DNA of 25,563 nucleotides from Haplomitrium mnioides. Taxonomy: Eukaryota > Marchantiophyta > Haplomitriopsida > Calobryales. Positions 15,820 to 25,563 of the stretch are shown in pieces. The stretch lies in assembly GCA_049999725.1 (NCBI GenBank), contig JBNGIS010014854.1, forward strand, positions 1 through 25,563. Direction: 5' to 3'. Each line of letters starts with the position of its first letter. The stretch's first letter is position 1. Made by a program: the position numbers and the translations under genes. The notes under the pieces are model-generated. The model did not search any database. It was given only the letters and a program-made list of their open reading frames with translations, and was not told the DNA's origin.

Positions 15820-18460
15820 GTTTTTAATATTTTTTGAGCTCAAAAATCACAATTTATCCCAAAAAAAAAAAGTCAAACATCACTTTTTTTTTCTTCTAAT
15901 TTATAGCCACTCTTCTTTTATATAACCAAGGTCTTTCCAACAATAACCCATATGAAGTTGTCATTAGAGGCTTAATCACCATATAGTCCAATCAAAAAAT
16001 AACTCCACCAATAATCATTGGAACCTCTTTCAATGTTCTAGTTGGAACTACTCTTACTTGGTTTGCCATTCAAAGAATCTTATGTGTAGGCTTAAGTACT
16101 TTGACTTCCAAATAATGCATTTTTTCTCAATAATAAAGTTCACACCTGATCTACAATCACTTAATACTCCTTGAATGATATATGCAGCAATTTTATTATT
16201 GACTTTTGGAGCTCTCATATCATCATGAACCTGTGCATTCTACATATGGTCAATAGGCGTTATTGGTTTTCTCATACATCCCACTGCTAATCTTCGTGTT
16301 GCTTGTTTTGATTGAGGAAACACTCTTATCAATTCTTCAAACGTAATGTTGGCTTGATGACCTTTGATATTATCTGCCAAGTTGAACCCTTTAGGTATTT
16401 CATTGACCTTAACTTTTTTGAATTTTTCTTTGGTGGGTTATGTGTCTTTGAAACAAACTTGTTTATGCAACTTATTTTGTAATTCTCACCAAACTTCTTC
16501 ATATACATCATGCTGTGCTTTGGCGAACAATTTAGAACGATTTTGATCATAGTCTGAATCATTCGAAACTCCATTAACAAGCGTAGAAGAATGTTTAAGA
16601 ACTTTTACAATTGATTTCTTAGATATCTCTTTCTTATCTATAGCTTTCTTTTTTGAAGCACTTTGGGTCTTCATACGCTATACTTTATATTCATAATTAG
16701 AACCTTCTTCAATGTGCTTGATATAGATCTTGTCTCCCACCAAAATATGAACATATCAACAATACGCTCTGATGGTTGAATTGGTTTCAGACAATTCCCT
16801 CTTGTATGACTACCTTCTTTACAATTTCCACAAAAAATAATGTTTTTGACTTCCAACTTTAGATATGGGCATGAATTTGCAAACTTTTTCTGATGTCGAC
16901 AATTAAAACATACCAACTTCCTTGGCCCAACCAATCGAACTGGCTAAAGAATTGTTTTAGAAACTTTTGATGTTGAGAGTTGATTTGTATACTACTAAGT
17001 CTCATCTAGTTCGATAAATGAATAGACCAACTCCATCTAATTTAGATACACATAATCAAAACTATCATGCAGATATTGAACTTGCGGCATTGCCTCCATT
17101 TGATTTGTTATTAAGATCATATTTGATAGCACTTGACAAGAAGCCAATAAGTTTCATAGCCTTTAACAGTAAGTACAATACAAATTATTCACGTCCAATC
17201 GACACTCAACTACCATATGACCTTCCCTTGTACAATTCGTACAATAAACTCTTGGTTGTTTTATTGTTGACAGCCTCTTACTCCTTGGTGTAGCCAATTG
17301 GATCTCCAATTGCAAAAAGTTCTTTCCCAAATCAGCCACAACTAACTCCAGAGTCTTGGAACATGATACAAGACATTTCTTGGTCTTAATATCTTCTTCA
17401 GTATCTTATTCAACCTTTGCTAAATCATTTGTGTCCAAACTTGATTCCGATTATGTAGGCAATTCCTCCTCATATTCTTCTATATTCCTCTTAGCCTTGC
17501 TTATTGGGACAATAGAAGTACCTGCTTTTGATTCAATGTTTTGATTGGAAAGCTCAAACACCAATGCCACATTAACTGCTTCGTGAAACATGGTTGGCTT
17601 TTGTTGACGACATTATCGCTGCATAGATGGTGCCAATCATTTAATATAAGTCTCAATCATAAACAACTCTTCTAGATTATGATCCAATTTAGAACCAAGC
17701 CTCTTCAGTGCTTGATTATACTTCTTCAAATCCATGTGTTTAGTCCTCTTGATTCTTAATAGATCCACAATCACTCTCAAATCATAACCTGTATCTTGAA
17801 ATTGCTTTAGCATAGCTCCTCTCAATAGAGGATAAGTTAGTCATATGTCATTTTCAATGAAGCGTAGCACTTTTGTGCTAGATGTGTAAGTATTCTAGGA
17901 AAATTTCTCAATTGGTCAGCCTCCGTATTTTCTCCATTAGTTGTTGACACTGATTTAAACCAATCCACGAAAGAATCCACAACATCTCCTCCTCGATTGC
18001 ATATCTCAATTGTGTCTTGATTGAAGTTGCATTGGAATAGGAGTTACAAGAATTGGAACTCCTTCTCTTCCTCCGCTTGGCACACCATGTGGTCTATAAT
18101 CTTTTGAACTTGACAATGAGATAGAAGGTGAATGGTTCAAAACACGAGCTTCACTCAGAACCTCTAGTCCTCCTTCCCAAATCAACGTCTCGGATTTCTT
18201 CACTTGCTTCCAACTAACTCCTCTCGTCTTGCTCTAACTCAATTTCTTCAAAGATTTGAACATGTTATAGGGACAACACCAGTGGACTAAGATGAACTGG
18301 TGGAGGTGTTTGAGAATGCAATGAAATATGAAACTGCAAATTTCTTTGAGCCTTAGAGAATGCAATTCTAGCCGCTACTCTTCCTCTTTCTCTCTCATGT
18401 CTTTCTTGTTGACTTTGGCTGGTTGAAGTGCTCTGATCCCAGAGCGCTCTAGACATAAGC
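15820..18460 (-). pseudogene. Ty3/gypsy-like gag and protease relic
   Basis: Reading leftwards, a Gln/Arg-rich segment starts near 18456 (MSRALWDQSTSTSQ). The gag core follows with SFVDWFKSVSTTNGENTEAD and QLRNFPRILTHLAQKCYASL (about 17980-17865), typical of gypsy Gag, then KKYNQALKRLGSKL. Four CCHC positions follow (see separate entry). A basic segment precedes the protease relic: FNLADNIKGHQANITFEEL (about 16385-16325) and SDCRSGVN (16161-16138), standing where the D-(S/T)-G active site should be. Many stops and frame changes interrupt it. The pol that should follow is replaced by the inverted-repeat arm at 15819. The element type follows from domain order; the exact start and family are not settled. 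Confidence 0.75.
16791..17243 (-). other. Four CCHC zinc-knuckle positions of the gypsy-like gag
   Basis: All four are in one frame. Knuckle 1 (17243-17202) CTNCTREGHMVVEC is perfect. Knuckle 2 (17177-17136) keeps the three Cys positions but has two stop codons and Asn for His. Knuckle 3 (16910-16869) CFNCRHQKKFANSC has Lys at the His position. Knuckle 4 (16832-16791) CGNCKEGSHTRGNC is perfect. Pairs 1-2 and 3-4 are separated by about 75 residues, suggesting duplication of a two-knuckle unit. Confidence 0.8.
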
Positions 18461-19150
18461 TTGAATCTTTCACCCTCTCCATAGACTAGGCGTACTCATC
18501 CCAAACTTTAAAAACTTTTGACAACTTTATAGATTGATTTCACCTCTAATCATCGGGTCAAACTTCTTGAGTACTTCATCCATAATGATATGGCTGATCA
18601 CTTCCATTGGTATACCCAAGAATTTAATCCAAATACTTGTCAATCCCATCACCAATGTCAACTAACTCGTTCGGCTGACAATAAGTCTTAAACCCTTCAA
18701 TCAACTCTTGAATTCTAAGAAAATTATCACAATACTTTAAAGAATCAAATGAACAACTAAGAGTAGTCAACTCCAAATTTTTCTCTCATCTTGGTATATC
18801 CACTTAACCCCAAATCAATTCAACGTCTTCATGTATCTCCCAATCTCTCCCTTCAAGATCTTCTTCGAGAACCAAATCAATTAGAAAATGGGAAGCCTCG
18901 TAAAGTCTGATAAAATCCTCCAAATAATCTTCACATCCCAAACTAGTATCCAATAAAGTTGATGCTGAAAATTGGTTTTACATCACCGTAAGAAAATTGG
19001 TCAAAAAGAAATTAATCTTGTAATCTTTTCCTCTCTTGATTTTGGCCACAATCTCTCGCACTCTCCATAATGACCAATTATCTGAATCTCTTTCTTCCCT
19101 TGGTCTCAATTCCTCAAACTTAAATTTGTAACCAATCTTAAGTGGTGAGC
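18461..19150 (-). pseudogene. Decayed coding-like DNA upstream of the gypsy gag relic
   Basis: The - strand gives protein-like stretches such as FEELRPREERDSDNWSLWRV and REIVAKIKRGKDYKINFFL (about 19110-19000), and acidic text near 18900-18830, broken by stops. It may be the N-terminal part of the gag gene below or a separate relic. No family is recognised. Confidence 0.35.
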
Positions 19151-20320
19151 TTCACAAGTGTCTTCTTTGTATGATTTATCGCCTCCCCGACAACGGCACT
19201 AAAATTCTCATGTAGTACAGTGGTGAACTCGAAACACTAAGTTTAACACCTCTCTCCGAGTTCTTTCATTTATGGAGGCAAATTTCTATATCAAATAACA
19301 CACTTTTCTTACCAAAACCTTTACTTCCAGATAGAGCAAAAAGTTCTCTCTCCAAATTGATTTTCAACTCTTCTAAATCTTCTATGGATTGAAACAGAGA
19401 CTCTACATCCTTTTTCAAAAGACGCGTCATGTCAGTCCAAAAACTATCCAAAACATCAATAGATAACCCTTCCCAATGCCATCCGACATTGTTTTCAAAC
19501 TCAAAGTTTGAACGTCTCGTTGACCTCCGACTTATCCGCTTTGTTAACTATCCTACAAACAAACAACGTAAGGGACATCACCCAGCAACTCTCCACCAAT
19601 CTCCATTCAAAACGGATCTTGATGCTCCACCACTTGACATAGCTTTCAACAAGGAACCTTGATCATCACCTCGCTAACAAGTATCAAGCAAGTTTGATCG
19701 AAAATCCTTCCGATTTTGATCTTTCATACTACGCTTTTCTTCCTTCCTTCCATGCTAACTCCCGCAACTTACTAGAGCTTAACATGTGTTTGATAAAAGA
19801 GCTTCAAAATACATCTCCTTCCTTCACTTCAAAATTTCTAATTCATTTCTTACTCCCGCAACTCATTAGAGCTTGACATATGTTTGATAAAAGAACGTCA
19901 AAATACAACTCCTTCCTTCACTTCAAAATTCCTAATTCTCTTCTCTCCACGCTTTCAATTTCTCCCCTCAGAGCTCTAATAGTTACATACCCTTTACCTT
20001 GTGCGTTCTTTGAGAATTCTGCTTCTACTTTGGTAGAACACAAGACTTAGAGCTATTTGCTTTGAATATTCTCAACACTCTTTTCTTCCTCTCTCAAACA
20101 AATTATGGAAACATTTTCAAATTTAAGGACCATCCGACCTTGAGCGATTGCCTTGGCAAATTACAAAGATCTATAGTCCATTGGCCAAAACCTAACTCCG
20201 CAAATTTGTTGACCCACAAAATTAGTTCTCTCTCTTCTTTACCTAGCCCTTATGTTTATTTAGCAAGGCTTCCTATTCACTCTCCCAATCACGTAGGCCC
20301 AACAACCAGATTAAGCTCCT
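19151..20320. other. CT-rich stretch without a supported gene
   Basis: The + strand is pyrimidine-rich. A purine-rich - strand frame at 19451-19266 gives a charged helical peptide (EDLEELKINLERELF), but it has no partner or family. A 94-bp tandem duplication lies at 19758-19945. Otherwise I see no structure I can name. Confidence 0.4.
19758..19945 (+). repeat. 94-bp direct tandem duplication
   Basis: The second copy starts at 19852 with ACTCCCGCAACTCATTAGAG against ACTCCCGCAACTTACTAGAG at 19758, and similarity continues through CTTCACTTCAAAATT. About ten substitutions separate the copies. Confidence 0.85.
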
Positions 20321-20321
20321 C

Positions 20322-20323
<2 letters not shown>

Positions 20324-20371
<48 letters not shown>

Positions 20372-20497
20372 NNNNNNNNNNNNNNNNNNNNNNNNNNNNN
20401 NNNNNNNNNNNNNNNNNNNNNNNNNNNNNNNNNNNNNNNNNNNNNNNNNNNNNNNNNNNNNNNNNNNNNNNCTCTCTCTCTCTCTCTCTCTCTCTCT
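20324..20497 (+). repeat. (CT)n microsatellite containing an assembly gap
   Basis: Pure CT dinucleotides run to 20371 and resume at 20472-20497. Between them are exactly 100 N (20372-20471), which looks like a conventional gap of unknown true size. Frames reported across the N run are not meaningful. Confidence 0.98.
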
Positions 20498-20821
20498 AAA
20501 ATATTCACAAAATTGATTTAAACCTTGATGTTTCTCGTAGCAAATAATCACTCACCCAAACTTCAATTTAACTTCTTTTTACACTTATACTACTTAATAC
20601 TTAAATAATTAGCTACTTTGAGCCTCAACAAAAATTTGAGAATGTTTTATGCAAAATTTTCTCTACTCAAACTGTGTTTTACACTAGAGGCTAACACCCA
20701 AATAGAAAGACAAAAGGAAAAGACAGATATACTATCTCCATATAGTTCTAAAGATTTAGCTAACTCTACACGACATCTTTGAGCCGACACTTCGTCTATC
20801 CTATCATCTCCTCACTACATC

Positions 20822-23080
20822 TTATGAAATTGGAGCCTTGCTCCCGCTAACTTCCTTTGGAACATCTACAATCTTCACTCCCAAAAGTTCTTTTGTTGCT
20901 TCTCTTCATCTTTTCTCCTTCAATATGGCCAATTAACCTCTTGCTTGAGCCGCTTCTTGGTTCGCTTCTCCAACTTCGATAATCAATTTTTGCAAAGTCC
21001 GATCCACTCAATCCAAAGTATCTCATCAAACCTTTTGGAGTTTTCCCCACATCTATTTAAGGCTTGTAACATTATAAGCCTCCTTCAACAAATATTTGGA
21101 GAACTCTCATTGTTCCTTCTCAATTGGCTCTTGCTACCAAATATCCAGCTTTTCTTGCAACAATGCCAACCTTTTGATCTCCTCCTCTTGTCTCTGGGAT
21201 ATCCCCCAATAAAATTCCTCTCATTTTTTCTTCAACTCATCGTGACCATTCACCTAGTCTTGTAGTTGATCTAACATATAGCCCTTTCTTAAGATCTTAG
21301 ACTATACCACATTTTTTTTCTTTTTTTAACATCTTTTCCTAACCCTTTGCCTCTTTTAACTTCTCTAACAATTTCTCAACCTGTTCCTCAAAGCGCTGGA
21401 TCTCTTTCATATCTCCACTAACCTAATCCTCCATTTCTGCCACTTGTTCTTGAATTCTGTGGATTTGGAGTACTTCTTGAGAGTCTTCCAAATTTATCCA
21501 TTGAGCTTCTCCCAAGGCCTTCTGAATGTTTCCTTCTCCTTTCTTTTATGTCAGATAAGGTTCTCCAGCCAATTTTCTCTCATCTGCCGGTCTAATTTTT
21601 GAACTCTTGTTTACCAATCATCATCATTCCACTCTATCTCGTCATTCACTATGGCTTCCTTTGCCTATTTATCCTATCTCAATTCTTCGTCAATCTAAAT
21701 GGCCTCTCTCTCTACTTCACTTTGCCTTGCTTTAGGCACCTCCAATAGTTTGACTCAAATTTCTCTTCTTCCACTCATTCCTACAACAAGTTGAATAACC
21801 TCTTAATCCTTTGTGATTGCCTCTATTGCAATCTCCACAACATCGACATTTTCTCCTCCATGCTCTGTCTCCACTAAAACTACCACTAGAGGAATCTCCA
21901 CACTCTGGTGCAAAGTAATGTCTCTCACCGCTTGCTGTGACTCTCTTCTAAAGGTATTCGCTCTCTCTAGACCTACTTCCCAATTATCTTTAGGCCCTTC
22001 ATCTTCTAAACCAATCATTTCAATCATCCAATTCTCCTCTAGCCTTTGACAAACTACATGGTATGCTAAAGTCCCTTCTCCACTTGGAATTACAACTAGT
22101 GCAGCTCTCATCTTTGGGACCCAAACTCCATGTTGCTCTTTCCTTTCTCTTTTGTTCATTATTGCATACGGCAGCTCCACAATCTGCACATTCTTTTCTC
22201 CTACTGTAAGATCCGTTGAAGTCATTGTCCATGACTTCCTTCCTTGTTTACTATAGACCCTATCTCTCCACTCTGTCTCTTTTGATACCGTCCTTGCATT
22301 CTTCTCAATGGCTCACAACTCATCATCATTGCAAATTTTGTAAGCCTCCAATTGATGAAGTAAAAATGAACCGAACCAAATTGTTGGGTTCTTTGACCAT
22401 GAGATCTCAAAATATCTCATCACTCTCCCTTTGATCAATTCCGCAACCCATTTGGTATGGCCTCTCCACACATTCAATATTAATATCGAATTTGCCTTTG
22501 TTATAGAGTGAAACTTTCGTTGGAATAGTATATGCGCGAACATTTGAACAAATTTTTGCACTAGCAGATCTCTGATTTTTGGAAATTTATGTCCATTGTT
22601 GGTCATCATAGGATTTGCAACTAGATATCCTAGATACTCATATCCTTTAAGTACACTCTGTAGACAATCTTCCTCTAACAACTTGTAAATTCTCTTCATC
22701 GCCTTCTCCATCACTTGCAAAGGCATTTTCCTAATCAGCAAGAGAATATCCACTTCTTACACATCAATCTGGGTGGTTTCTTCTTGCTAAAACACTATAC
22801 TCATATCAACCTCCCAAGTGTAGCCAAATAATCTCCACAATCTCCTTCTTTGCAAACACTTTTGGAGACTATAAGAAAACTTAGTAATGTGAAATAATTT
22901 CACCAACCCTAACGGTCTCCCAGTATTGCCATCTATTTGGCCCATCCAATGTGCTCCCACTTGTTCAATCTCCTAGGCTTTTTGTTGTTCTTTGTTCTCC
23001 TATGGGATGTTGCAAACCAATGCTTCCTTTTGCTTAGACCTTCGCGTCACAATACGAGTGCCACTTTGTCCTCTCGGCAT
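20822..23080 (-). pseudogene. Decayed coiled-coil gene of unknown family
   Basis: The ATG at 23080-23078 begins MPRGQSGTRIVTRRSKQKEA. One frame then continues through 22753 and 22225 to about 21550 with nonsense codons but no frameshift that I can see (the first is TAG 23002-23000). Visible segments: VGAHWMGQIDGNTGRPLGLV, then LLLIRKMPLQVMEKAMKRIY (about 22745-22685), a Trp-rich stretch RVMRYFEISW...IWFGSFLLHQLEAY (about 22425-22345), and an acidic region with VWVPKMRAALVVIPSGEGTL. The C-terminal third (about 21480-20830) is heptad-like (EEQVEKLLEKLKEAKG, EVGEANQEAAQARG) but frame-shifted. I do not recognise the family. A Gag-like or structural protein of a large element is possible; that is inference. 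It diverges from the + strand relic starting at 23409. Confidence 0.6.
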
Positions 23081-23408
23081 GTTTTCTTTACTACACACAA
23101 AAAATAAACTTCAAAATTTTCTTGGTCACTTGCCCACTCTCACTCATTATAGCTCTTAAACGCATATGTTTGCAACCCATCAATGGCAAATAGTCTAATT
23201 TATTGAATTGGGTTTTGATACAACCCTTTTTAGATTCATCCTTTGATGGTTGACTTTAGATCCCAGAGTTCATTTCTTCTCCTTTATCTTCAAAACCAAC
23301 ACCTAATTCCATTTGTTTAGCTCTCATTCACCAACTGAGAAAATTTTCAGACTTTCTTCATCTCTTCTACTTTATTTTATCCAAATTTTCCCAAAAAAAT
23401 AACATAGA
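23081..23408. other. Divergent intergenic region between two relic genes
   Basis: These 328 bases separate the start codon of the - strand coiled-coil relic (23080) from that of the + strand relic (23409). If both starts are right, the region would have held two divergent promoters. I see no clear TATA box on either side and no repeat core. Confidence 0.35.
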
Positions 23409-24243
23409 ATGGCAAATTCCAATATTTTCCTTCTGAAAACCTCCTCACATCCAAAAGCACCAGCAATTCTAATGGTGGTGCCGAGTGGAGCAGGGGATTT
23501 AGCATATCCAATCGTCTGCTAGAAACTAAGAGGGAATCAGACGGTAGAGATCATTGACTAGCATGCTAAGGAAGATGCCTACGATAACTAGAAGAAGCTG
23601 TTGGACTGAATTGATGAGGACCAAGAAATTTTATAACAAACAGCAGTAGGGTTGGACAAATATCAGCCCGCTTCTGAAAAACACATGAAGAACCTCGAGG
23701 AAGAGGAGGAGATTAATGTCATTAGCATGGCAAGCAAAGAGGTGGATGGTTTATTAGAGGAAGAACATCTACTTGTTCAAAAGGAGCCAGAAGAGGAACT
23801 AGAACTAATTTTTGGGCATTTATATAGTTGGTTTGGCCAAAAACTTGATCAAAAAAAGATTGATGCAATTTAACAACTTAAAAATACATGTAGTTTAACC
23901 ATGGAGGTATGCAGATTTCTAGGGGTATGTGTTTCATACCATGTGTAGATCCCTCATTTTCAACATGTAGTTGATCATTTGAATGATTTGTTGCGCAAAG
24001 GCAATGAGTTTTGGTGGGAGGATATTTATACAAGAACAATGCAAAAGCTGAAGAAACTATCATCTTCTCAACTTGTGCTTTGGAAAGTAAGCTAGGAAAA
24101 TGAAATGCATCTGATTTTGACTATAGATGCCAACCCTACTACTATAGACTTGGCAATTAGGTAGAATGATGAGGAAGGAAATTGATTTGCAATTCAATTT
24201 GGAGCAAAGGTGTCAAGCAAACAACAAAAACAACCACTACTTT
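23409..24243 (+). pseudogene. Unknown N-terminal region joined to gypsy RT C-terminus / RNase H, decayed
   Basis: From ATG 23409 a single frame runs to about 24243 with stops but no indel. The first half reads LLKTSSHPKAPAILMVVPSG and, further on, QTAVGLDKYQPASEKHMKNL and an acidic stretch ending near 23805; its family is unknown. The second half is Ty3/gypsy pol: FGHLYSWFGQKLDQKKIDAI (about 23814-23873), RFLGVCVSYH (about 23912-23941), IPHFQHVVDHLNDLLRKGNE (RT thumb side), then LTIDANPTTIDLAI and FAIQFGAKVSS (RNase H start with its Asp, about 24117-24215). Finger, palm and YxDD motifs are absent, so an internal deletion joined the parts. It is cut short by the right inverted-repeat arm at 24256. 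Confidence 0.75.
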
Positions 24244-24457
24244 GAATAAAGAACAGAGGTTATTTTTTAAAAACAAAAAGTACATGAGTTTTTCGGATTT
24301 GTTTTTGGTCATTTCAACAAGCAGGATCAAGTGAGAGTCAATTTTGTTATGCAAAATCAATCAATATTATTAGTTTTTATGCAAATATTGGAAAACTTGA
24401 ATTTGATGAAAAGCATAAAAGTTATGGTAAGTTTTCACCAAAAAATTTCATTTATCA

Positions 24458-24694
24458 TTGATTACAATTCTAAGCCCAAAAGTTGAAATACAAGTCACAA
24501 AAAGCTATTTTGAAACATGTTTGATTGCACAAACTCTAAGCGCGTGTAGACATGGTGCTCTTTCAAATTTTTTTGTTGGAAAACAATTACAAAACATAAC
24601 AAAAAAACCTGAGATACCTACCAGTCAAGGGAATGAGTTTTCAATGGTAAACACAAAAACAAAACATGGCATGGATTTAGGAGCTTTATTTTAA
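24458..24694 (+). CDS. Small open frame of the right inverted-repeat arm (78 codons)
   Basis: This is the partner of 15406-15618 and shares LIAQTL, RHGALSNFF and SQGNEF. It starts with TTG (24458), where the left copy has ATG, so initiation is doubtful. There is no known domain. It contains a core-like stretch, CTCTAAGCGCGTGTAGACAT, inside the reading frame, so part of it is minisatellite-related DNA. Confidence 0.2.
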   Translation: MITILSPKVEIQVTKSYFETCLIAQTLSACRHGALSNFFVGKQLQNITKKPEIPTSQGNEFSMVNTKTKHGMDLGALF

Positions 24695-25039
24695 ACTTCA
24701 AGAAAGAAGTAAGCTTTTACTTGTAGTTGAAAATCCATGCAATCAAAAGTTAACGTGGGCTTTCAAAAAGGTTTTAGCATTTAAAATATTTCATAATTCA
24801 ACGAAACATATATACAAACATATCATAGTTCAGAATCAAAAAGGCAGTAGCTAAGTAGATTGAATTAAGATTGTAAATAAGAAACATCTCCAAGTTCTAG
24901 ACTTGATTCAACTAAACAAAGGTCTCAAGATCTACAAAAGAGTCTATAGCTTGTGTACAAACAAAGTTGTAATCGGTAGTCTTTGTATGAAGAAGCTTGA
25001 GGGTTGTATATGAGAAGTAGAACTTATGGAAGGCTTGGA

Positions 25040-25375
25040 CTTCCACTCCAAGGTCTATGCGCATCTAGGAACCCAAGCTCAACATATAAACACTCCACCC
25101 CAAATTCTTTGCGCGCTTAGAAATCCAAGCTCAACATGTGAACACTCCACTCCAAAGTCTAAGCGTGCATAGGAATCCGAACTCACCATATGAACACTCC
25201 ATCCCAAAGTCTCTACAAAATTAGAAATTCAAGCTCAACATGTGAACACTCCACCCCAAAGTCTATGCACCCATAGGAATCCGAACTCACCATCTGATCA
25301 CTCCACCCCAAAGTCTATGCGCATATAGGAATCCGAACTCACTATTTCAATATTCCACAACAAAAAGTGACAAGA
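25040..25375 (-). repeat. 52-bp minisatellite, about six units (right arm)
   Basis: CACTCCACCCC and variants start at 25091, 25143, 25195, 25247 and 25299, exactly 52 apart, with one worn unit before and a partial after. Cores include GTCTATGCGCATATAGGAAT and GTCTAAGCGTGCATAGGAAT. Alternating spacer types (CCGAACTCACCAT versus CAAGCTCAACATG) suggest a higher-order two-unit duplication. Confidence 0.92.
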
Positions 25376-25563
25376 ACCTAGGTTTTAGGTTCTACATAAG
25401 AGTTTTTGTACGCACGACGTTTCGACTTGCTGATCAAAGTCTATGCATGTATTCTACAACTAAGGATACAAACTGTAAACGTTTTATTTTTCGCAACAAA
25501 CTCTACGCACACAAAAGATTTCAATTTCTAATTCGGAATCTAAAAGTAAAAACAAGTACAAAG

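Larger units (their letters stand above)
24256..25563 (-). repeat. Right arm of the long inverted repeat, runs off the window
   Basis: It is the reverse complement of 14650-15819, including the inner end GAGGTTATTTTTTAAAAACA at 24256. It is about 140 bases longer than the left arm, which about three extra 52-bp units account for. Small differences throughout point to an old divergence. The true outer end lies beyond 25563. Confidence 0.9.

Noticed and set aside
17018-17544. + strand frames opposite the gypsy gag relic
   Set aside because: The - strand carries CCHC knuckles in one register here, and the + strand text is low-complexity shadow.
20062-20551. Ser-Leu or Arg-Glu dipeptide-repeat proteins across the gap
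   Set aside because: They are translations of (CT)n and of N bases, so they are not genes.
21813-22434. + strand frames rich in Ser/Thr/Pro opposite the coiled-coil relic
   Set aside because: They are antisense to a - strand frame that holds register for over 500 codons.

Overview
This is a eukaryotic, almost certainly land-plant, nuclear window. Introns have GT-AG borders, a Ty1/copia and Ty3/gypsy relics are present, and AT-rich non-coding DNA is interspersed with minisatellites. A seed-free plant (fern or lycophyte) is my best guess, but that is inference. I see no intact host gene, tRNA, rRNA or CRISPR array. The window is a nest of decayed mobile-element genes plus an unusual set of tandem repeats.

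Region 1 (about 100-4770, + strand): a four-exon pseudogene joining a ParB/sulfiredoxin-like domain to a beta-class DNA amino-methyltransferase. The methyltransferase keeps a DIPY motif IV, a KP..L motif X, an SGSGT motif I and an E-D motif II. ParB-methylase fusions are familiar from phages and bacterial mobile elements, so a spliced plant version is the most interesting object here. Splice phases agree across all introns once one A-run slip is allowed. The decay is 11 nonsense codons and only two frameshifts. Intron 1 is largely a 24-bp minisatellite with a palindromic core, intron 2 has two more units, and a 37-bp array with a related core follows the gene.

Region 2 (5015-11437, - strand): a Ty1/copia retrotransposon with very short 135-bp LTRs that differ at 4 positions, a near-match 5-bp target duplication, Gag, protease, integrase, RT and RNase H. 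About 0.5 kb of tandem repeats, including six 36-bp units, interrupts the RT. The repeat units differ from each other more than the LTRs do, so the element probably moved after acquiring them.

Region 3 (11438-14264, + strand): a two-exon pseudogene that resembles the DUF7869 family of transposase-like proteins. Its intron also holds degenerate repeat cores.

Region 4 (14650-25563): two roughly 1.2-1.3 kb inverted-repeat arms (14650-15819 and 24256 to the window end) flank 8.4 kb. Each arm carries a 52-bp minisatellite, about 3 copies on the left and 6 on the right. Between the arms lie a Ty3/gypsy-like gag-protease relic with four CCHC positions (- strand), a decayed coiled-coil gene of unknown family (- strand, 23080 to about 20822), a divergent relic that joins an unknown N-terminal region to gypsy RT/RNase H (+ strand, 23409-24243), a CT microsatellite and a 100-N assembly gap.

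The recurring theme is that unrelated mobile genes carry tandem repeats of different period (24, 36, 37, 52 bp) that are all built on short dyads. Three of the four periods share an ATGC(R/Y)(Y/R)GCAT-type core followed by GACTTTG or a close variant.
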